Positions 1-11,165 of a stretch of DNA of 64,000 bases are shown here, one piece after another (position 1 is the first letter of the stretch; every line of letters begins with the position of its first letter). Both the position numbers and the translations under genes were made by a program. Source of the DNA: Emergomyces orientalis (Eukaryota; Ascomycota; Eurotiomycetes; Onygenales; Ajellomycetaceae); NCBI GenBank assembly GCA_002110485.1, contig MOWL01000046.1:868001-932000 (forward strand), written 5' to 3'. The notes beneath the pieces are model-generated. The model was given only the letters and a program-made list of their open reading frames with translations, was not told where the DNA came from and ran no database searches.

Positions 1-1360
1 TTTTTTTTTGCTTATTCTCCTTGTATATGTTTGGTTGTCAGGGTTATAAGCTATTTGCTAGAACATGGGAGAGTGAGTTTGGTGGAGTCGTAGATCGATA
101 TATGTCCTCCCATTTATGATCTTGGAGGAAAGGGGTTCGGGGGCGGAAAGGGGGGATATTTACCTTACCCCTTAGTTGTTTTTTCCCCAAGCACAACATC
201 GAGAATCAATGTCCTAGCCACATCTTCCATTTATTGAGTTGTGTGCATTAAGATATCTAAGGATTTGAAAAGAAAAGAGCTGAATATATTTAACAGAAGT
301 GTTATATTCACTTTTTAGATTTAGTTCCATAATTCATATAGAGTACAAGTATGCTTCGCTCACTCTACCGCAGACTTCTATATCCACTTATACATCAATA
401 TAATATATTTTAATCCATGCCATCAGGATATATCCAATCTGTATATACTAAATTGAATATTAAATATACCAGGCTAGCCAGCATCATTCAATCTGTGTTT
501 TCAATTTTGCATACTGAATATAGCGGATATGCTGGTGTCATCCAATCTCTAAATTCAATCTGTAAATTCAACTCGCCACTTAATCTCTATAATGCCTCCA
601 TATTACCAGTATCATTCCCCTCAAGGTAATCCCCAACTGCCAAAGAATCTCTTCAATAAGATGACAGAAAAAGGTATGAGATATTTTGCTTTGTTCAGCA
701 GTGTGAATCTTCTCTTCTTCTCTGTATATTTCAATCAATGGTTGAATTCAATTTTTATATCTTGTAGCTGAGATATTATTTTTGTTTACTATTCTCTGTT
801 CTTATACCTCTTTTTTGATGTCGACTTGCACTCTTGACATATCTCACAGGTTTTGAAGATGAATTTAAATAAGAATAGCAAGTGGAATTGATTGCAACTG
901 ATTCATCTTCGCAGGGGCATTTGTTGATCTTGGAGATACTGATCATGGCCGATGAAACACAGCTACACTGGTACTGTACCAGTTAAATTGAAAGAAGGAT
1001 TCAGTAGGTCTGAAGTTTTTTCAAGAAGAGTAGAATAATCAATTTTTAGATGGTATGTTTAATTACTGAAACGGTCGATTAAGGATAAATTAATTATTTG
1101 AAACTTGAAACGATATATGAGGTTTCCGGGATTCGGAGTCCGCACTAGTTAAATTTTTTGGGGAAACACTTTTATATTCGCGATGTGTAAGCTTTTTAGA
1201 AATATATTCGCATATCCCTTTCCCCACACCCCAGCTAAATGATTCCGCTATGCATCCGCCATGTGAAACATATATACTGCACTCGAATTTTCAAAAACTA
1301 GATCACAAGAAAAATATATAGAGAGAACTACAATCTCATATCCCCATCACCTCCCAATTC
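1..1360. other. Intergenic, AT-rich spacer
   Basis: No convincing coding region was found. The stretch is AT-rich, and its open frames are short, without splice support or recognisable domains. It includes the 3' flank of the minus-strand split-barrel gene that ends at 1361. Confidence 0.6.
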
Positions 1361-2188
1361 TTACTGATCCCTCACCCCGTTAATCATCCCCCCTTCGCCC
1401 TCGCCCTCCCCTTCCTCCACGACCGCCCAGTCCCTAACCCCACCTTTCCAATCCGCAATCCTCCCCTCCTTCACCTCAACAATTACAACCCTCGCACTCT
1501 CATCCACTGTCGCACCAACCACATCTTCCATTTGCCTTTCCCCCTCCCCCTCCCCCTCCCTCGCCGCAGCAAACAAACTCATCCCATCCGGCGCATCAGA
1601 CGCAAACGTATTATTCTCCAAATGCCTCTCCTTACACCACCTCTCCTCCTCCGAGCCCAACTCGGCAAACCTCGCCTCGCCAATGATAGTCGTGCTAATA
1701 CTGCTTAAGGCGCTCGTGTTGATATTAAGCAGTAGAGACGCGAGGCTGGAGCGAGTTGCCGCCGGGGGTGGGGAGCCGTCACGGGTTAGGTTCAGGTTTG
1801 AAGAGCGGGTTGGGGGCCGGTGGGAGACCCAGTCGTGGACGAGGAGGGAGACGCGCGGGTTTGAGAGGAGGTTTAGGGTCTTTTTGGAGGCGGCGTTTGT
1901 GGTCATGATTATTGTCGGGTGGGAGGTGAAGGGGGTTGAGGGGAGGTAGGTATAGCTCATTAGAGAGACGTGGGGGATTAAGTTATCGCAGGTTGCTAGG
2001 TGGAGCTGGGGGGTGAGGGTGGGAGTTTAGCTGGATGTCGGGGAAAGCTCAAGATAGGATGCATTACATACAAATCTGGCATTTTTCAGACACGAGACTA
2101 CTTCTGGCGGTAGGCTGCTTGCGAAATGTGGATGGGTGGTTGTCGCAGAGGCCTCATAGCTGAGCGGGGGATGTTGGGTTTCGGCCAT
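1361..2188 (-). CDS. Pyridoxamine 5'-phosphate oxidase-like split-barrel protein
   Basis: The gene has two exons on the minus strand, 2188-2072 and 2005-1361, with a 66-bp intron (donor GTATGT, branch AGCTAAAC, acceptor CAG). It gives 253 aa starting MAETQHPPLSY. Across the join the protein reads LPPEVVSCLKNARF then LHLATC, followed by IPHVSLMSYTYLP. This is the typical N-terminal block of fungal FMN-binding split-barrel proteins related to PNPOx. The block IIMTTNAASKKTLNL, around residues 72-86, continues the barrel. The C-terminus has Glu-Gly repeats of low complexity. Family members bind flavin and are thought to act on small oxidisable substrates, but the exact reaction is unknown. The gene is divergent from the NIPSNAP gene. 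Family assignment is fairly sure; function is not. Confidence 0.8.
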
Positions 2189-3142
2189 TTTGCGTGCCTA
2201 GGTTGATACACACTTTATGTAAATATATAGTAGATAAAGGGTAATTGTATAGCAATGGGCTGTTTATCCCACTTCGAATTAAGCTGTTGACCTGCTTGTG
2301 GCTGTAACTGTCGCTGTTGTTAGTTATTTTATAACTGGTAGATTTATCGCAGAAGTAATTTCTTTTACAAGCAGCAAGAACAAACATCCAAAACAAACAG
2401 GGGGGATTGGCTGACGTCATCTATATCACGTGTTATATGGATGCCCAAAACTGTCTAGCGCCTATACAACGGTTCCCCGCGTTTCTGGTGATTACCTAAA
2501 CGGATGACATAAACTTCAGCTTCAACCTTCGTCCGCCTTGATTGAGCTCGACCTCGACTTTCAATTCAACTTTCAAATTCTCCTCAATTCTCTCATTGTC
2601 TGTTTGGTCTGTCTGTCTGTCTGTCTCTGTCCGTCAATTCCAGCGAAAAATTCCTCTTCATTTCTCTGTGTTGCTACTTGTTATATATACATATACAGAA
2701 CATTTAGTTACTCCTCCCCATCAATCCAAGAGTCTTCCTCGCGCAGTCTAGGCCTCTCTTCCGCTGACCCTCAGATAGCGTGTTACCCTGTTACCTGTAG
2801 CATCAGCCTATCCTGTCCCATCCCTGTCAAACCCAAGCCCATTTCCCCTCTCCCTGCGTGTGTCTTGTCCACTCTCGCGTGCCTCCGCCAATTCACCACT
2901 CGCTGATTTCCCCTCCTTACCCCAACCTGTGTACTGCTACTGCTGCTGCTACTGCTACTATTATACTCCTTTACATATCCCCATCCCCGCATCAGGCTAC
3001 TCAACACGCCTGGTCCTAGAGTTCGGTAGCTTAGCTGGTCGTCAAAGCGATATTTGCTATTGCTTTTCTCCTCGATTATCCCCAAACGCCAATCATATTC
3101 CCACACCTGTACGCCGCATCACTCTAGCCGTTCATAATCATC
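2189..3142. promoter_or_regulatory. Divergent promoter region with CRE and CACGTG boxes
   Basis: This 954-bp spacer separates two divergent genes. A perfect CRE palindrome TGACGTCA lies at 2412-2419 and a CACGTG box at 2427-2432. These are typical bZIP and bHLH targets. A TGTC microsatellite of about five units lies at 2608-2626, and pyrimidine-rich sequence leads to the NIPSNAP start. Open frames here look like chance frames in leader sequence. Confidence 0.45.
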
Positions 3143-4511
3143 ATGTTGACCCCACGTCTACTACGAATTCCGACCAGCTCTTCCTCCTCCTGCCCTTCAA
3201 CCTTAATACTACGGCCCCTATCCACATCCAGCGCCCTATGCCGAGCCCCCTCGATCAGAGACATCACCCCAGACACCGCGACTAGCTTCAACGCGAGGCA
3301 GAAGGAGTTCCGGGAGAACCTGGAAGCTGCTCGGAAGAAAAAAGAACAGACAGAGAGTCAGTCGGGTCATGCTTCTGTTGTTTCTCCTGCTCCCTTTTCC
3401 TTTACTGCTAGGCGGTCGTCGGGCTCTGCGCGCCCCACTGCTCCGTCTGTGAGCAATGCGAGCGAAAAGCCCGGTTCTGCCGGCTCTGCCGGCTCTGCTG
3501 CTGCTGGTGGTGCTGCTGCTACTGCTGCGGGTAGTGGTGCTGCCACCACTACCTCCACTGTTTCTGCTGCTGTTCCTGATGCTGCGGACACTTTAGACAT
3601 GCAAGGTTTGGGCTCACTTTCCACCCACCGCATTGTAGGAGAACACCGTCAATCCGACGCTAGCCACACACCAAAACGTGGTGCCTTGTCCAGCTTGATC
3701 TATGGCACCAAGGAAGGACAGCAGCTGGACAAGGACATCGAGCGCTCGTTCTCGGAGGTGCTAGCGCGGGGGAAATATGTCCATTCGATCGTTTTCCACG
3801 AAGTCAAGCCGGATAAAGTGGAGGAATATGTCGATTTGGTCGGGCAGTGGTATCCGCGGATGGCCCAGATTGAGAACAACAAAGTCAATCTGGTGGGGAG
3901 TTGGAGGACGCAGGTTGGGGATAACGATACCTTTGGTAATCAACTCCACCCCCCCCCCCCCAAAAAAAAAACTTTTTATCAAGGAAACTTAACTGACATT
4001 GTGTGATATTGTGTGATATGACCTAGTCCACATATGGGAATACCAGCGCTACTCAGGCTACCACGCCTCCCTCCACGCCATCTCCCAACACCCAGACTTC
4101 CGCGCTTTCGACCGCCGTCTAAAATCCCTCATCAACAACAAACGCACCTCCCTCATGCAAGAATTCTCCTTCTGGCCCACCACCCCACCCCGCAAACTCG
4201 GCGGCCTCTTCGAACTCCGCTCCTACACGCTCCACCCAGGCAACCTGCTCGAATGGGAAACCCACTGGCGACGAGGCCTGCACGCCCGGCGCGAAGTGAT
4301 GGAAGGGGTTGGTGCATGGTTTGTGCAGATTGGCGAGCTGAACACGGTGCATCACCTGTGGCAGTTTGCGGATTTGGAAGAGCGGAAGATTCGGCGGGAG
4401 CAGTCTTGGTCGATTGAAGGGTGGGCGGATACAGTGCATAAGACTGTGCCGTTGATACAGTGTATGAAGAGTCGGATTTTGATTCCTATGCCGTGGAGTC
4501 CTGTGGGATAG
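3143..4511 (+). CDS. NIPSNAP family mitochondrial protein
   Basis: There are two exons, 3143-3935 and 4027-4511, giving 425 aa. The intron (donor GTAATC, branch TTAACTGAC, acceptor CTAG) contains a run of 13 C followed by 9 A. The N-terminus is basic and Ser/Thr-rich (MLTPRLLRIPTSSSSS), as in a mitochondrial presequence. Residues around 95-150 are a low-complexity Ala/Gly/Ser/Thr stretch. The C-terminal half carries the two NIPSNAP repeats: KYVHSIVFHEVKPDKVEEY with a W-Y-P-R-M segment, then GGLFELRSYTLHPGNLLEWE and VHHLWQFADLEERK. NIPSNAP proteins are mitochondria-associated and dimerise through ferredoxin-like folds. In animals they act in mitophagy, while the fungal role is unclear. Family assignment is strong. 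Confidence 0.9.
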
Positions 4512-4552
4512 TTTTTTTTTTTTTCAATTGAAACGGGGATGCGATTGTGCAA

Positions 4553-4571
4553 GGGGGGGGGGGGGGGGGGG
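4553..4571. repeat. 19-nt poly-G tract
   Basis: An uninterrupted G run lies about 40 nt after the NIPSNAP stop codon, followed by GAGAGAGGGG. Runs of this length are prone to length errors. Confidence 0.85.
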
Positions 4572-5902
4572 AGAGAGGGGAAAGATGCTGTCGGTTTGAT
4601 TGGGATTCACTTTATCCCTTGGAGGCAATCCGGATTGTTTGAAATATGAGCCCTACTGATGATTGTCGTGAGGACTCATATGTTGAGAGCTCTTAGATGT
4701 ATACATTTATATATATATTAGGACTGAATTGATTCTACTCCTGATTCTGTTGTGGAGGGTGGTGGGAAGGAGGAGGAGGAGAAAAAAAAGGGGAGGCTTG
4801 GTTATTAGCACAACCCACCAGTTCTCCACCAGAACCTTCATCCTTCATACTTCATACATTACGGGTGAATTTCACCCATGTTCCATATACAATGGTACAA
4901 TGGAGTGAAATGAAAAAGGGGGGGGGGGGGGGGGGATTTTCTAAAGGATCCACGGATGTTATTATCTTTCTAGAGAGGGGATGGATATGTATAGTGAGGG
5001 AAGTTGGGCATGTGGCTGAACAAAGATTTCAGAATCGAGTTTGTTGTCGTTGTATTTACCTAGATACCTCCCAACCCTGAGAATATCATACAAAAATAAA
5101 AAAAGAGAAAAGGGCGATACTACAGTACTACAGTACTACAAATACTACAAATACTACAAATACTACCTACCCAGATACTTCATCCCCCGCCTTTACATAT
5201 ACTATATAACATGATATCCCTGGGTACTAGTACTAGTATTACCAAAAATGCAACCCTCAAACTTATTCTCCGGGGGGGGGTTTAAGGTAATCAATCCATA
5301 TCAGCCACAGCTTCCTAACCCTTCACCAGCCACATCATCCCAACCGGCCGGGGGCAATCAATGACCTTTATCCAGCCAATCAACGCCCCCATAACTGGCC
5401 CTGGTTGGCTCCCCCCCCCCCGGTCTTCCTTCCCGATTCCAAGGTTTCTTAAATAAATAAATAATAAAAAATAAAAAAAGTATATAAGAAAAAAACCTTT
5501 TTTTTTATTTTTTTTTTATTTTTTATTTTTTTTTGCGTTTTCGTTTTCCCATTACTTGTTCCTTGTTCCCGTGTCCTTTTTTTTAATTTTTGATTTCGTT
5601 TTTTTGGTGTCCTTGAGAACACACACAGACACACACACGAGAGAGAGATATAACTAACAGCTTACCCTAACCTAAACCTAATCTAGCACTGTATTGGGTA
5701 TGCCGGTGGAGTGGAGCCTGTGAGAAGGACGAGGGTGTGATGGATGTGTATAATAATAATTAACTAAGGGTTATTTCCATTTTCAACATTTTCAACATTT
5801 CCCCCTCCCATCTTCAAATTCCCGTTTGGATCAAGGATCATTTCTCCTCTCCTCTTTCGTCCCACTTCCATACATAAAACTACACAACAAGAACCACAAC
5901 AT

Positions 5903-5960
5903 CAACAACAACAACAACAACAACAACAACACCACCACCACCACACCACCACCACCACCC
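5903..5960. repeat. AAC/ACC trinucleotide microsatellite
   Basis: About nine AAC units run straight into about ten ACC/CAC units. The repeat lies about 170-230 bp upstream of the phosphotransferase ATG, probably in the promoter or 5' leader. Confidence 0.85.
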
Positions 5961-6131
5961 AACAAACAACAATCAACAATCAACAATCAACATCAACGTC
6001 AGAACGCAATACCAAGCTCCATCTCCCTAGAGATTGGCATACATACACATACATACCCTAGGCCTAGGTATAGTGCCTACTTCAACCTGCAAAAAGTTAC
6101 CCCAGGATAAGAAGTGGAGTTGGTAGCAGCC

Positions 6132-8362
6132 ATGGTCTACGTCCGCCAACACAACCTCGCCGCCCTGCGCACGTACAGGTACTCCGGCGTTGATAAGTCG
6201 CTGGTGTCCCGATACGTGCTGAAGCCCTTTTATACTCATGTCGTCATCAAGTGTTTTCCCATGTCCATGGCGTGAGTTCCTTTTTTTTTTTTTTTTATAT
6301 TTTTATATATTTTTTTTTGTATGTTGAAGTTTTGTGTTGTGGTCTGGTCTTGTGATCCTTTTTTATTATTTTATATATATATTCTTCCCCCCCCGCCCCC
6401 TCTTCGTGGTGTTTACCCCTTTTTGCGAAGGGCTGTATATGATATTGAGATGCCAAGGGAATATAACATCTGGGTTGAGATTTTATTTTCTTCACTACTT
6501 TCTTCTCTTCTTTTTCAGTCGAGGCTTTCTATGCTTTTTTTATTTATTTATTTTACTTTCAAATTACTTCATACTAACATTCTCTCTCTTCGCCCTCTTG
6601 CTAGACCAAACGCTGTAAGTTGGATCCCCTCATCAGATTGATTGATTTTTATTTTTATTTTTTTATATTAACCCCCCGTTACTCAAATCTACTGGTTTTT
6701 ATCTCCATTTCTTCATTCTACTTTCCCATTTCATTCTTTTTCAAAAAGAAGTATTAAAAAAAAAACACTAAAGCTAACATCAAACCTATCTAGATCACGT
6801 TAACGGGCTTCGGTTTCGTGGTTATCAATTTCCTGACTCTGCTATGGTATAACCCTACCTTGGACCAAGATTGTCCGCCATGGGTTTATCTTAGCTGGGC
6901 CATAGGGTTGTTTCTGTACCAGACTTTTGATGCAGTGGATGGTGCTCAGGCGTATGTTCTATCACTATCACTACGTTTCTAATCATGTGTGATTTCACGC
7001 AGGCAATTTCTCTCTCTTTATAAAAGGGGGGGGGGGGTTGGTTGACTTTGAACCTTGGCGCTTATTTTCATTTTCTATGTATAGGCGGAGAACCAGACAG
7101 AGCGGACCGCTTGGTGAACTTTTCGATCATGGCATGTTTCCCCCCCCCCCTTCTCCCCCCCTTTTTTTTAATATATATTTTAGTTCGGAAGAACTTGAAT
7201 TTTTGCTAATTTAATATATAGGAGTCGATGCGTGCAATACTGCACTAGAAGTCCTTATCTTTGCCGGCGCGACGAACCTGGGACAATCATGGGCTACCGT
7301 CTTGACTTTATTTGGCTGTATTCCTCCCACTACGTCACGTTTAACGACCACCTACTAACTTTCTTTCCAGCGGCCCTGACCTTCTACGTCCAAACCTGGG
7401 ATGAATACTACACCCAAACCTTGACCTTAGGCATAATCTCCGGCCCCGTCGAGGGAATTCTAACCCTCTGCGCCGTCTACGCCACCACAGCCATAAAAGG
7501 CGGCGCCAGCTTCTGGCACAAACCCATGCTGGCAACCCTAGGCGCCCCCGCCTCCTTGATCCCATTTATCCCCGCATCCCTCTACAACCTCCCTTTCACC
7601 TCCTGGTACATCATCTACGGCTCCTTCGTCTTGCTCTTCAGCACCCTTTCCAGCATACTAAACGTCATGCATATCCGCCGCCAGCGGAGTCTGAACGTTT
7701 ATAAACCGCTACTGGGCCTGTTGCCGGCTGTGGCTATGTGGGTGCTGGTACTTGTATACCTGCATCTGCGACCGTTGGTTCGGGAGAGGCATCTTGTGCC
7801 GTTTGTGATGTTTGTGGGGCTTATTAATGCGTATTCGGTTGGGCAGATGATTATTGCGCATTTGGTGAAGAGGGAGTTTCCGTATTGGAATGTATTGCTG
7901 TTGCCTTTGGTTGTTGGGGTTGTGGATGGGGTTTGTGGGTCGGCGGAGTATTTGGGGTTGTGGGAGGGGAGTTTGTTGTTTGGCAGTGGCAGTGGCAGTG
8001 GTGGAAATGGGGATGGAGAGGTTTATCAGGTTGCGTTTGTGTTTTGTTCGTTGGGGTTGGCGGTGGGGGTTTATGGGAGTTTTGTGGTGGGTTTTTTTTT
8101 TTTTTTTTTTTTGCTGTCCCTTCCCATTTTTGTTTGAGGTGTGTGGGGAGGAAAAATAGTAAAAAAAAAAAGGTACTGACTTTGTGTGACAAAAAAAATA
8201 ATACAGTTCGACGTCATCACCACCATCTGCGACTATCTGGATATCTGGTGTTTGACTATCAAATACCCATTCGTCGAGGGCGCGGCAGAGACGGCGAAAG
8301 TTGTCGAAAATAATATTATTAATAATACTAATCACTCGGCAGCGAAGGCGAAGGTTAGTTAG
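6132..8362 (+). CDS. Cholinephosphotransferase / ethanolaminephosphotransferase
   Basis: This enzyme transfers phosphocholine or phosphoethanolamine from its CDP form to diacylglycerol, the last step of the Kennedy pathway, in ER/Golgi membrane. I join seven exons: 6132-6271, 6605-6614, 6794-6951, 7085-7131, 7222-7317, 7371-8086 and 8207-8362 (440 aa). The CDP-alcohol phosphotransferase signature D-G-x2-A-R-x8-G-x3-D-x3-D is complete at residues 99-121 (DGAQAR ... GELFDHGVD) and is assembled only when exons 3, 4 and 5 are joined. Several hydrophobic segments follow, with conserved TFYVQTWDEYY and SLNVYKP. Exon 2 is only 10 nt and restores the block M-A-P-N-A-I-T-L-T-G. The intron after exon 4 begins GCATGT, a GC-AG intron. 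CPT1 versus EPT1 specificity cannot be told from sequence. Confidence 0.92.
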
Positions 8363-10315
8363 TTGATTAGGGGACGGATGGATGGATAGATGGGTAGGGG
8401 GGAGAGAGATTGGGGGATTTTAATAAAAAGATGCGGGATTAACTGATTCGGGATTTCAAAGGGAGATGGATATATTATGGAGCCTCTGCTGGCTCTATCA
8501 TATTTCTTCTTTTTGCTTGAGGAGGCTTTTTTGATGAAGAAAGAAGAAAGGGAGGGAGGGAGCGAAACGTTTTACAGGCGAAGAAAGGGAAAAAAAATAT
8601 TGTTGTGATCAGAGTTTGAATGGGTGAGTGAGTGAACTGGGTATTTTGGGTGTGTTTTATGGGGTTTAGTGCTCTGTTTTTATTTCTACTTCTTCTTCTT
8701 CTTCTTCTCTCTCTTGTGTTTAATACATGCATGCATGGATTCACTTCTTGTGTTTATTGCTACATACCCTGATTATACATTACCATGTCTGCACACTTAC
8801 TTCTCTTTCACCCTCACTCTCTTTAGCAACACTCGGTTTGCGCGGTACGTTTTTGTCATATCTTTTGATTTGATTTTATTTTTCCATTATTTATATAGAA
8901 TGGGGTGGTATGGGATGAGATGTGTTATCACTGTTACCTCTACTCAGTTGGTGGAGGGCCACAAAGAGGTTGGTTTTTCTTTGTGCTTTGTGCTTTGTGC
9001 TTTTGTTTTTGCATTTGTTGCTCTCTGTGTGTCTGCTATTCATTGGTGCATATTCATCCTGTTTAGCAATTTCATTTCAATAATTTTCAACTTTCTTAAC
9101 TTTTTCTTCTTTTACTTATCTGTCTATCTCTTGTATATAGCTAGCTAGCTGTGTGAGTATGAAATCTCACTGCTGCATGCTGTACTGTGTTGTATATACC
9201 TTTTCTATTTTCAGTGTTCATTTATATGAACCTGTTGCAGTTCTTGTTTCTATATCTTCCCCTTTTCTTTTTGTTTTATTTTTATTTTTATTTTTCTTTC
9301 TCCCTTTTTCATTCATTCAGGTTCCCTTACACATTTTCCTGGTTGTATTGTGAGATGTTAATGTTATGAAAATGAGGTGTGAATACTAATGTAGTTACGT
9401 ATAATAAACCTGAAATGACGACCACATTATGAACTTTAAATGTTGTAAGGCTTTTTTTAATGGTTGTTTTAAGGCGTATGAGCTCAATTTCTCATGCCCT
9501 ATAATTTTATGGGAGTATTTGTTGTATGTACTGGCCATGTATGTACCTGACCGCATTTTCGTACGGTGGGGTGGAAGTAGGAGGACTGATATTAACCAAT
9601 GTAATATTGAAGAAGCTGGTATAACTGAGAGTCGGAACTCTGTGAATAGTGGAAAAAATGGGGGGGAAGAAAAAGGAATCTAAGAAAGAAAATGGCAACG
9701 GGTATGTACAGTACAGTACAACAAAAAAAAAAAAAAAAAAAGATAAACTTATTCAAAAGTAAACTTTGACAGAGCCGATAATACAGAAAGAAAATGCAGG
9801 GTAAAAATACAGGAAAGAAATGAAAACGAAAATCATCAGGCCATGGGGTATGCAAAACAAGCTAAGCGTTGGTGGGGAGTGGGTATTGATTGAAATATGG
9901 AAAATTACCAGAGGAATGAAATAGGAGAAAACAGAAAAGATATTGAAAGAGAGATACCAGGGGTTAAATGAGGACAAGTAAATAATATGAAATCATGAAA
10001 AAGAAACTAAATGAAGTACACACTGCACACTGGACCGCCAGCGTGCGTCCATCTGTATTCCGCCTATCTTTCACGAAGAAGACAATAGGAAGGTGAGAAC
10101 ACCAAACAGGAACGACCAACCCGAGAAGCCGGGAGGCAAAAAACCATCAAACAAACACACTAGGAATAGGAAAATGGGAGATGGCAGACAAAGTTTAAGG
10201 GATTGCGTCAATGGGCGCAAATCAAGAAAAGATGCAGGCGGATGATGGGGTATTCTACAACCTAAGCCATAATTATTTAAGCAGAGCGCCTAATGCAGCT
10301 TAGCTTTGCTTCGAT
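8363..10315. other. Long intergenic spacer, no gene seen
   Basis: The spacer holds the 3' flank of the phosphotransferase, a CTT microsatellite near 8688-8709, pyrimidine-rich blocks and a run of about 20 A at 9722-9741. Open frames on both strands are low-complexity and unsupported. Confidence 0.55.
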
Positions 10316-10446
10316 TTACAATGGTTTCACCAGCTGCGAAAATCCCGGCAGGAGGTTCGTGGCTGAGTGAGGCCCAGGGAGAATGACTTGTAGAGTCCCC
10401 TGTGCATCAACAACTGTGAAAATACCCATGCCGGGAACTGCGTATA

Positions 10447-10808
10447 TCTGGGGTGGCGGGGGCATTTCTGGAACGGCACCAGCACCAGCACCAGCATCGG
10501 CACCAGCCTCAGCACCGGCATCAGCACCTGCAGGAGGAGCAGCGGTAGGAGCCTGATTCGGCGAAGGAGCGTAGGGCCCGGGGTAGGGCATGGGGGGAGC
10601 GGGTTTGGGCCGTGAAGGACCAGCAGGTCTGGGGTGGCGGGGGCATTTCTGGAACGGCACCAGCACCAGCACCAGCATCGGCACCAGCCTCAGCACCGGC
10701 ATCAGCACCTGCAGGAGGAGCAGCGGTAGGAGCCTGATTCGGCGAAGGAGCGTAGGGCCCGGGGTAGGGCATGGGGGGAGCGGGTTTGGGCCGTGAAGGA
10801 CCAGCAGG
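10447..10808. repeat. Perfect 181-bp direct tandem duplication
   Basis: Copy 1 is 10447-10627 and copy 2 is 10628-10808. By eye they are identical over the whole unit, and one further T is shared at the junction. Each copy contains the CCAGCA/CGGCAC imperfect repeats that encode the Ala/Asp/Gly stretch. The duplication lies inside the proline-rich gene and shifts its frame. Confidence 0.92.
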
Positions 10809-11165
10809 TGCAGGAGGAGATGGACCACCAGGGGCAGGTGTCATTGTTGGAAATTGGCTCGTGATCTGCTGCTGGGGGAAAAACAGTTGAACCGGCGCGT
10901 GGGCCTGGCCCGACGGGGTGGGGCCGCCAGGTATGGCGATAAGAGGGTTCGTCGGGTTCCCGACAACGAGTTTACCGCCATTGGAGTAGTTGTAGGATGT
11001 GGTGGGCACGGAGGCCCATCTGGGGTCGAATGTGAGTTGGCCGTTTTCGTCTTTCGTGACAACGAAGCCCGCAGGGGGAGGTGGTTGGGCGAAGGGCGGG
11101 GGGATGCCGCCGTTTGGTGGGCCCCAGGTTGTTTCCTGGCTGGATGGGAAAGTGCCCCAGGTCAT
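10521..11165 (-). CDS. Proline-rich hypothetical protein, C-terminus frameshifted by a tandem duplication
   Basis: The minus-strand frame from ATG 11165 gives 214 aa. Its N-terminus (MTWGTFPSSQETTWGPPNGG) is rich in Pro, Gly and Gln. A short ordered-looking block reads FVVTKDENGQLTFDPRW, and an Ala/Asp/Gly repeat (AGADAGAEAGADAGAGAG) precedes PEMPPPPQ. At that point the frame enters the second copy of a 181-bp tandem duplication. Because 181 is not a multiple of three, the frame shifts and gives about 35 unrelated residues ending at 10521. The original frame resumes in the other copy, with IYAVPGMGIFTVVDAQGTLQ and a tail ending at 10316. With a single copy the protein would be 222 aa. I do not recognise the family; Pro-rich composition suggests a disordered protein. 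It is either a recently damaged gene or an assembly artefact. Confidence 0.6.
   Translation of the reverse strand: MTWGTFPSSQETTWGPPNGGIPPPFAQPPPPAGFVVTKDENGQLTFDPRWASVPTTSYNYSNGGKLVVGNPTNPLIAIPGGPTPSGQAHAPVQLFFPQQQITSQFPTMTPAPGGPSPPAPAGPSRPKPAPPMPYPGPYAPSPNQAPTAAPPAGADAGAEAGADAGAGAGAVPEMPPPPQTCWSFTAQTRSPHALPRALRSFAESGSYRCSSCRC

Larger units (their letters stand above)
4512..6131. other. Intergenic spacer rich in homopolymers and microsatellites
   Basis: No gene was recognised. The spacer holds a T run just after the NIPSNAP stop, a run of about 19 G at 4553-4571, a G run near 4919-4935, A/T-rich low complexity near 5450-5600, and an AAC/ACC microsatellite at 5903-5960. The last lies in the leader of the phosphotransferase gene. 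Confidence 0.55.

Noticed and set aside
2538..2906. Open frames in the NIPSNAP leader
   Set aside because: They are pyrimidine-rich leader translations (Cys/Leu/Ser repeats) without family likeness.
5664..5686. Telomere-like CCCTAACCTAAACCTAA
   Set aside because: Only one perfect CCCTAA unit, imperfect neighbours, and housekeeping genes on both sides. Not a telomere.
7709..8335. 208-aa minus-strand frame opposite the phosphotransferase gene
   Set aside because: It is a shadow of exons 6-7. It is low in complexity (His/Asn/Gln/Thr), and runs through the T-rich intron.
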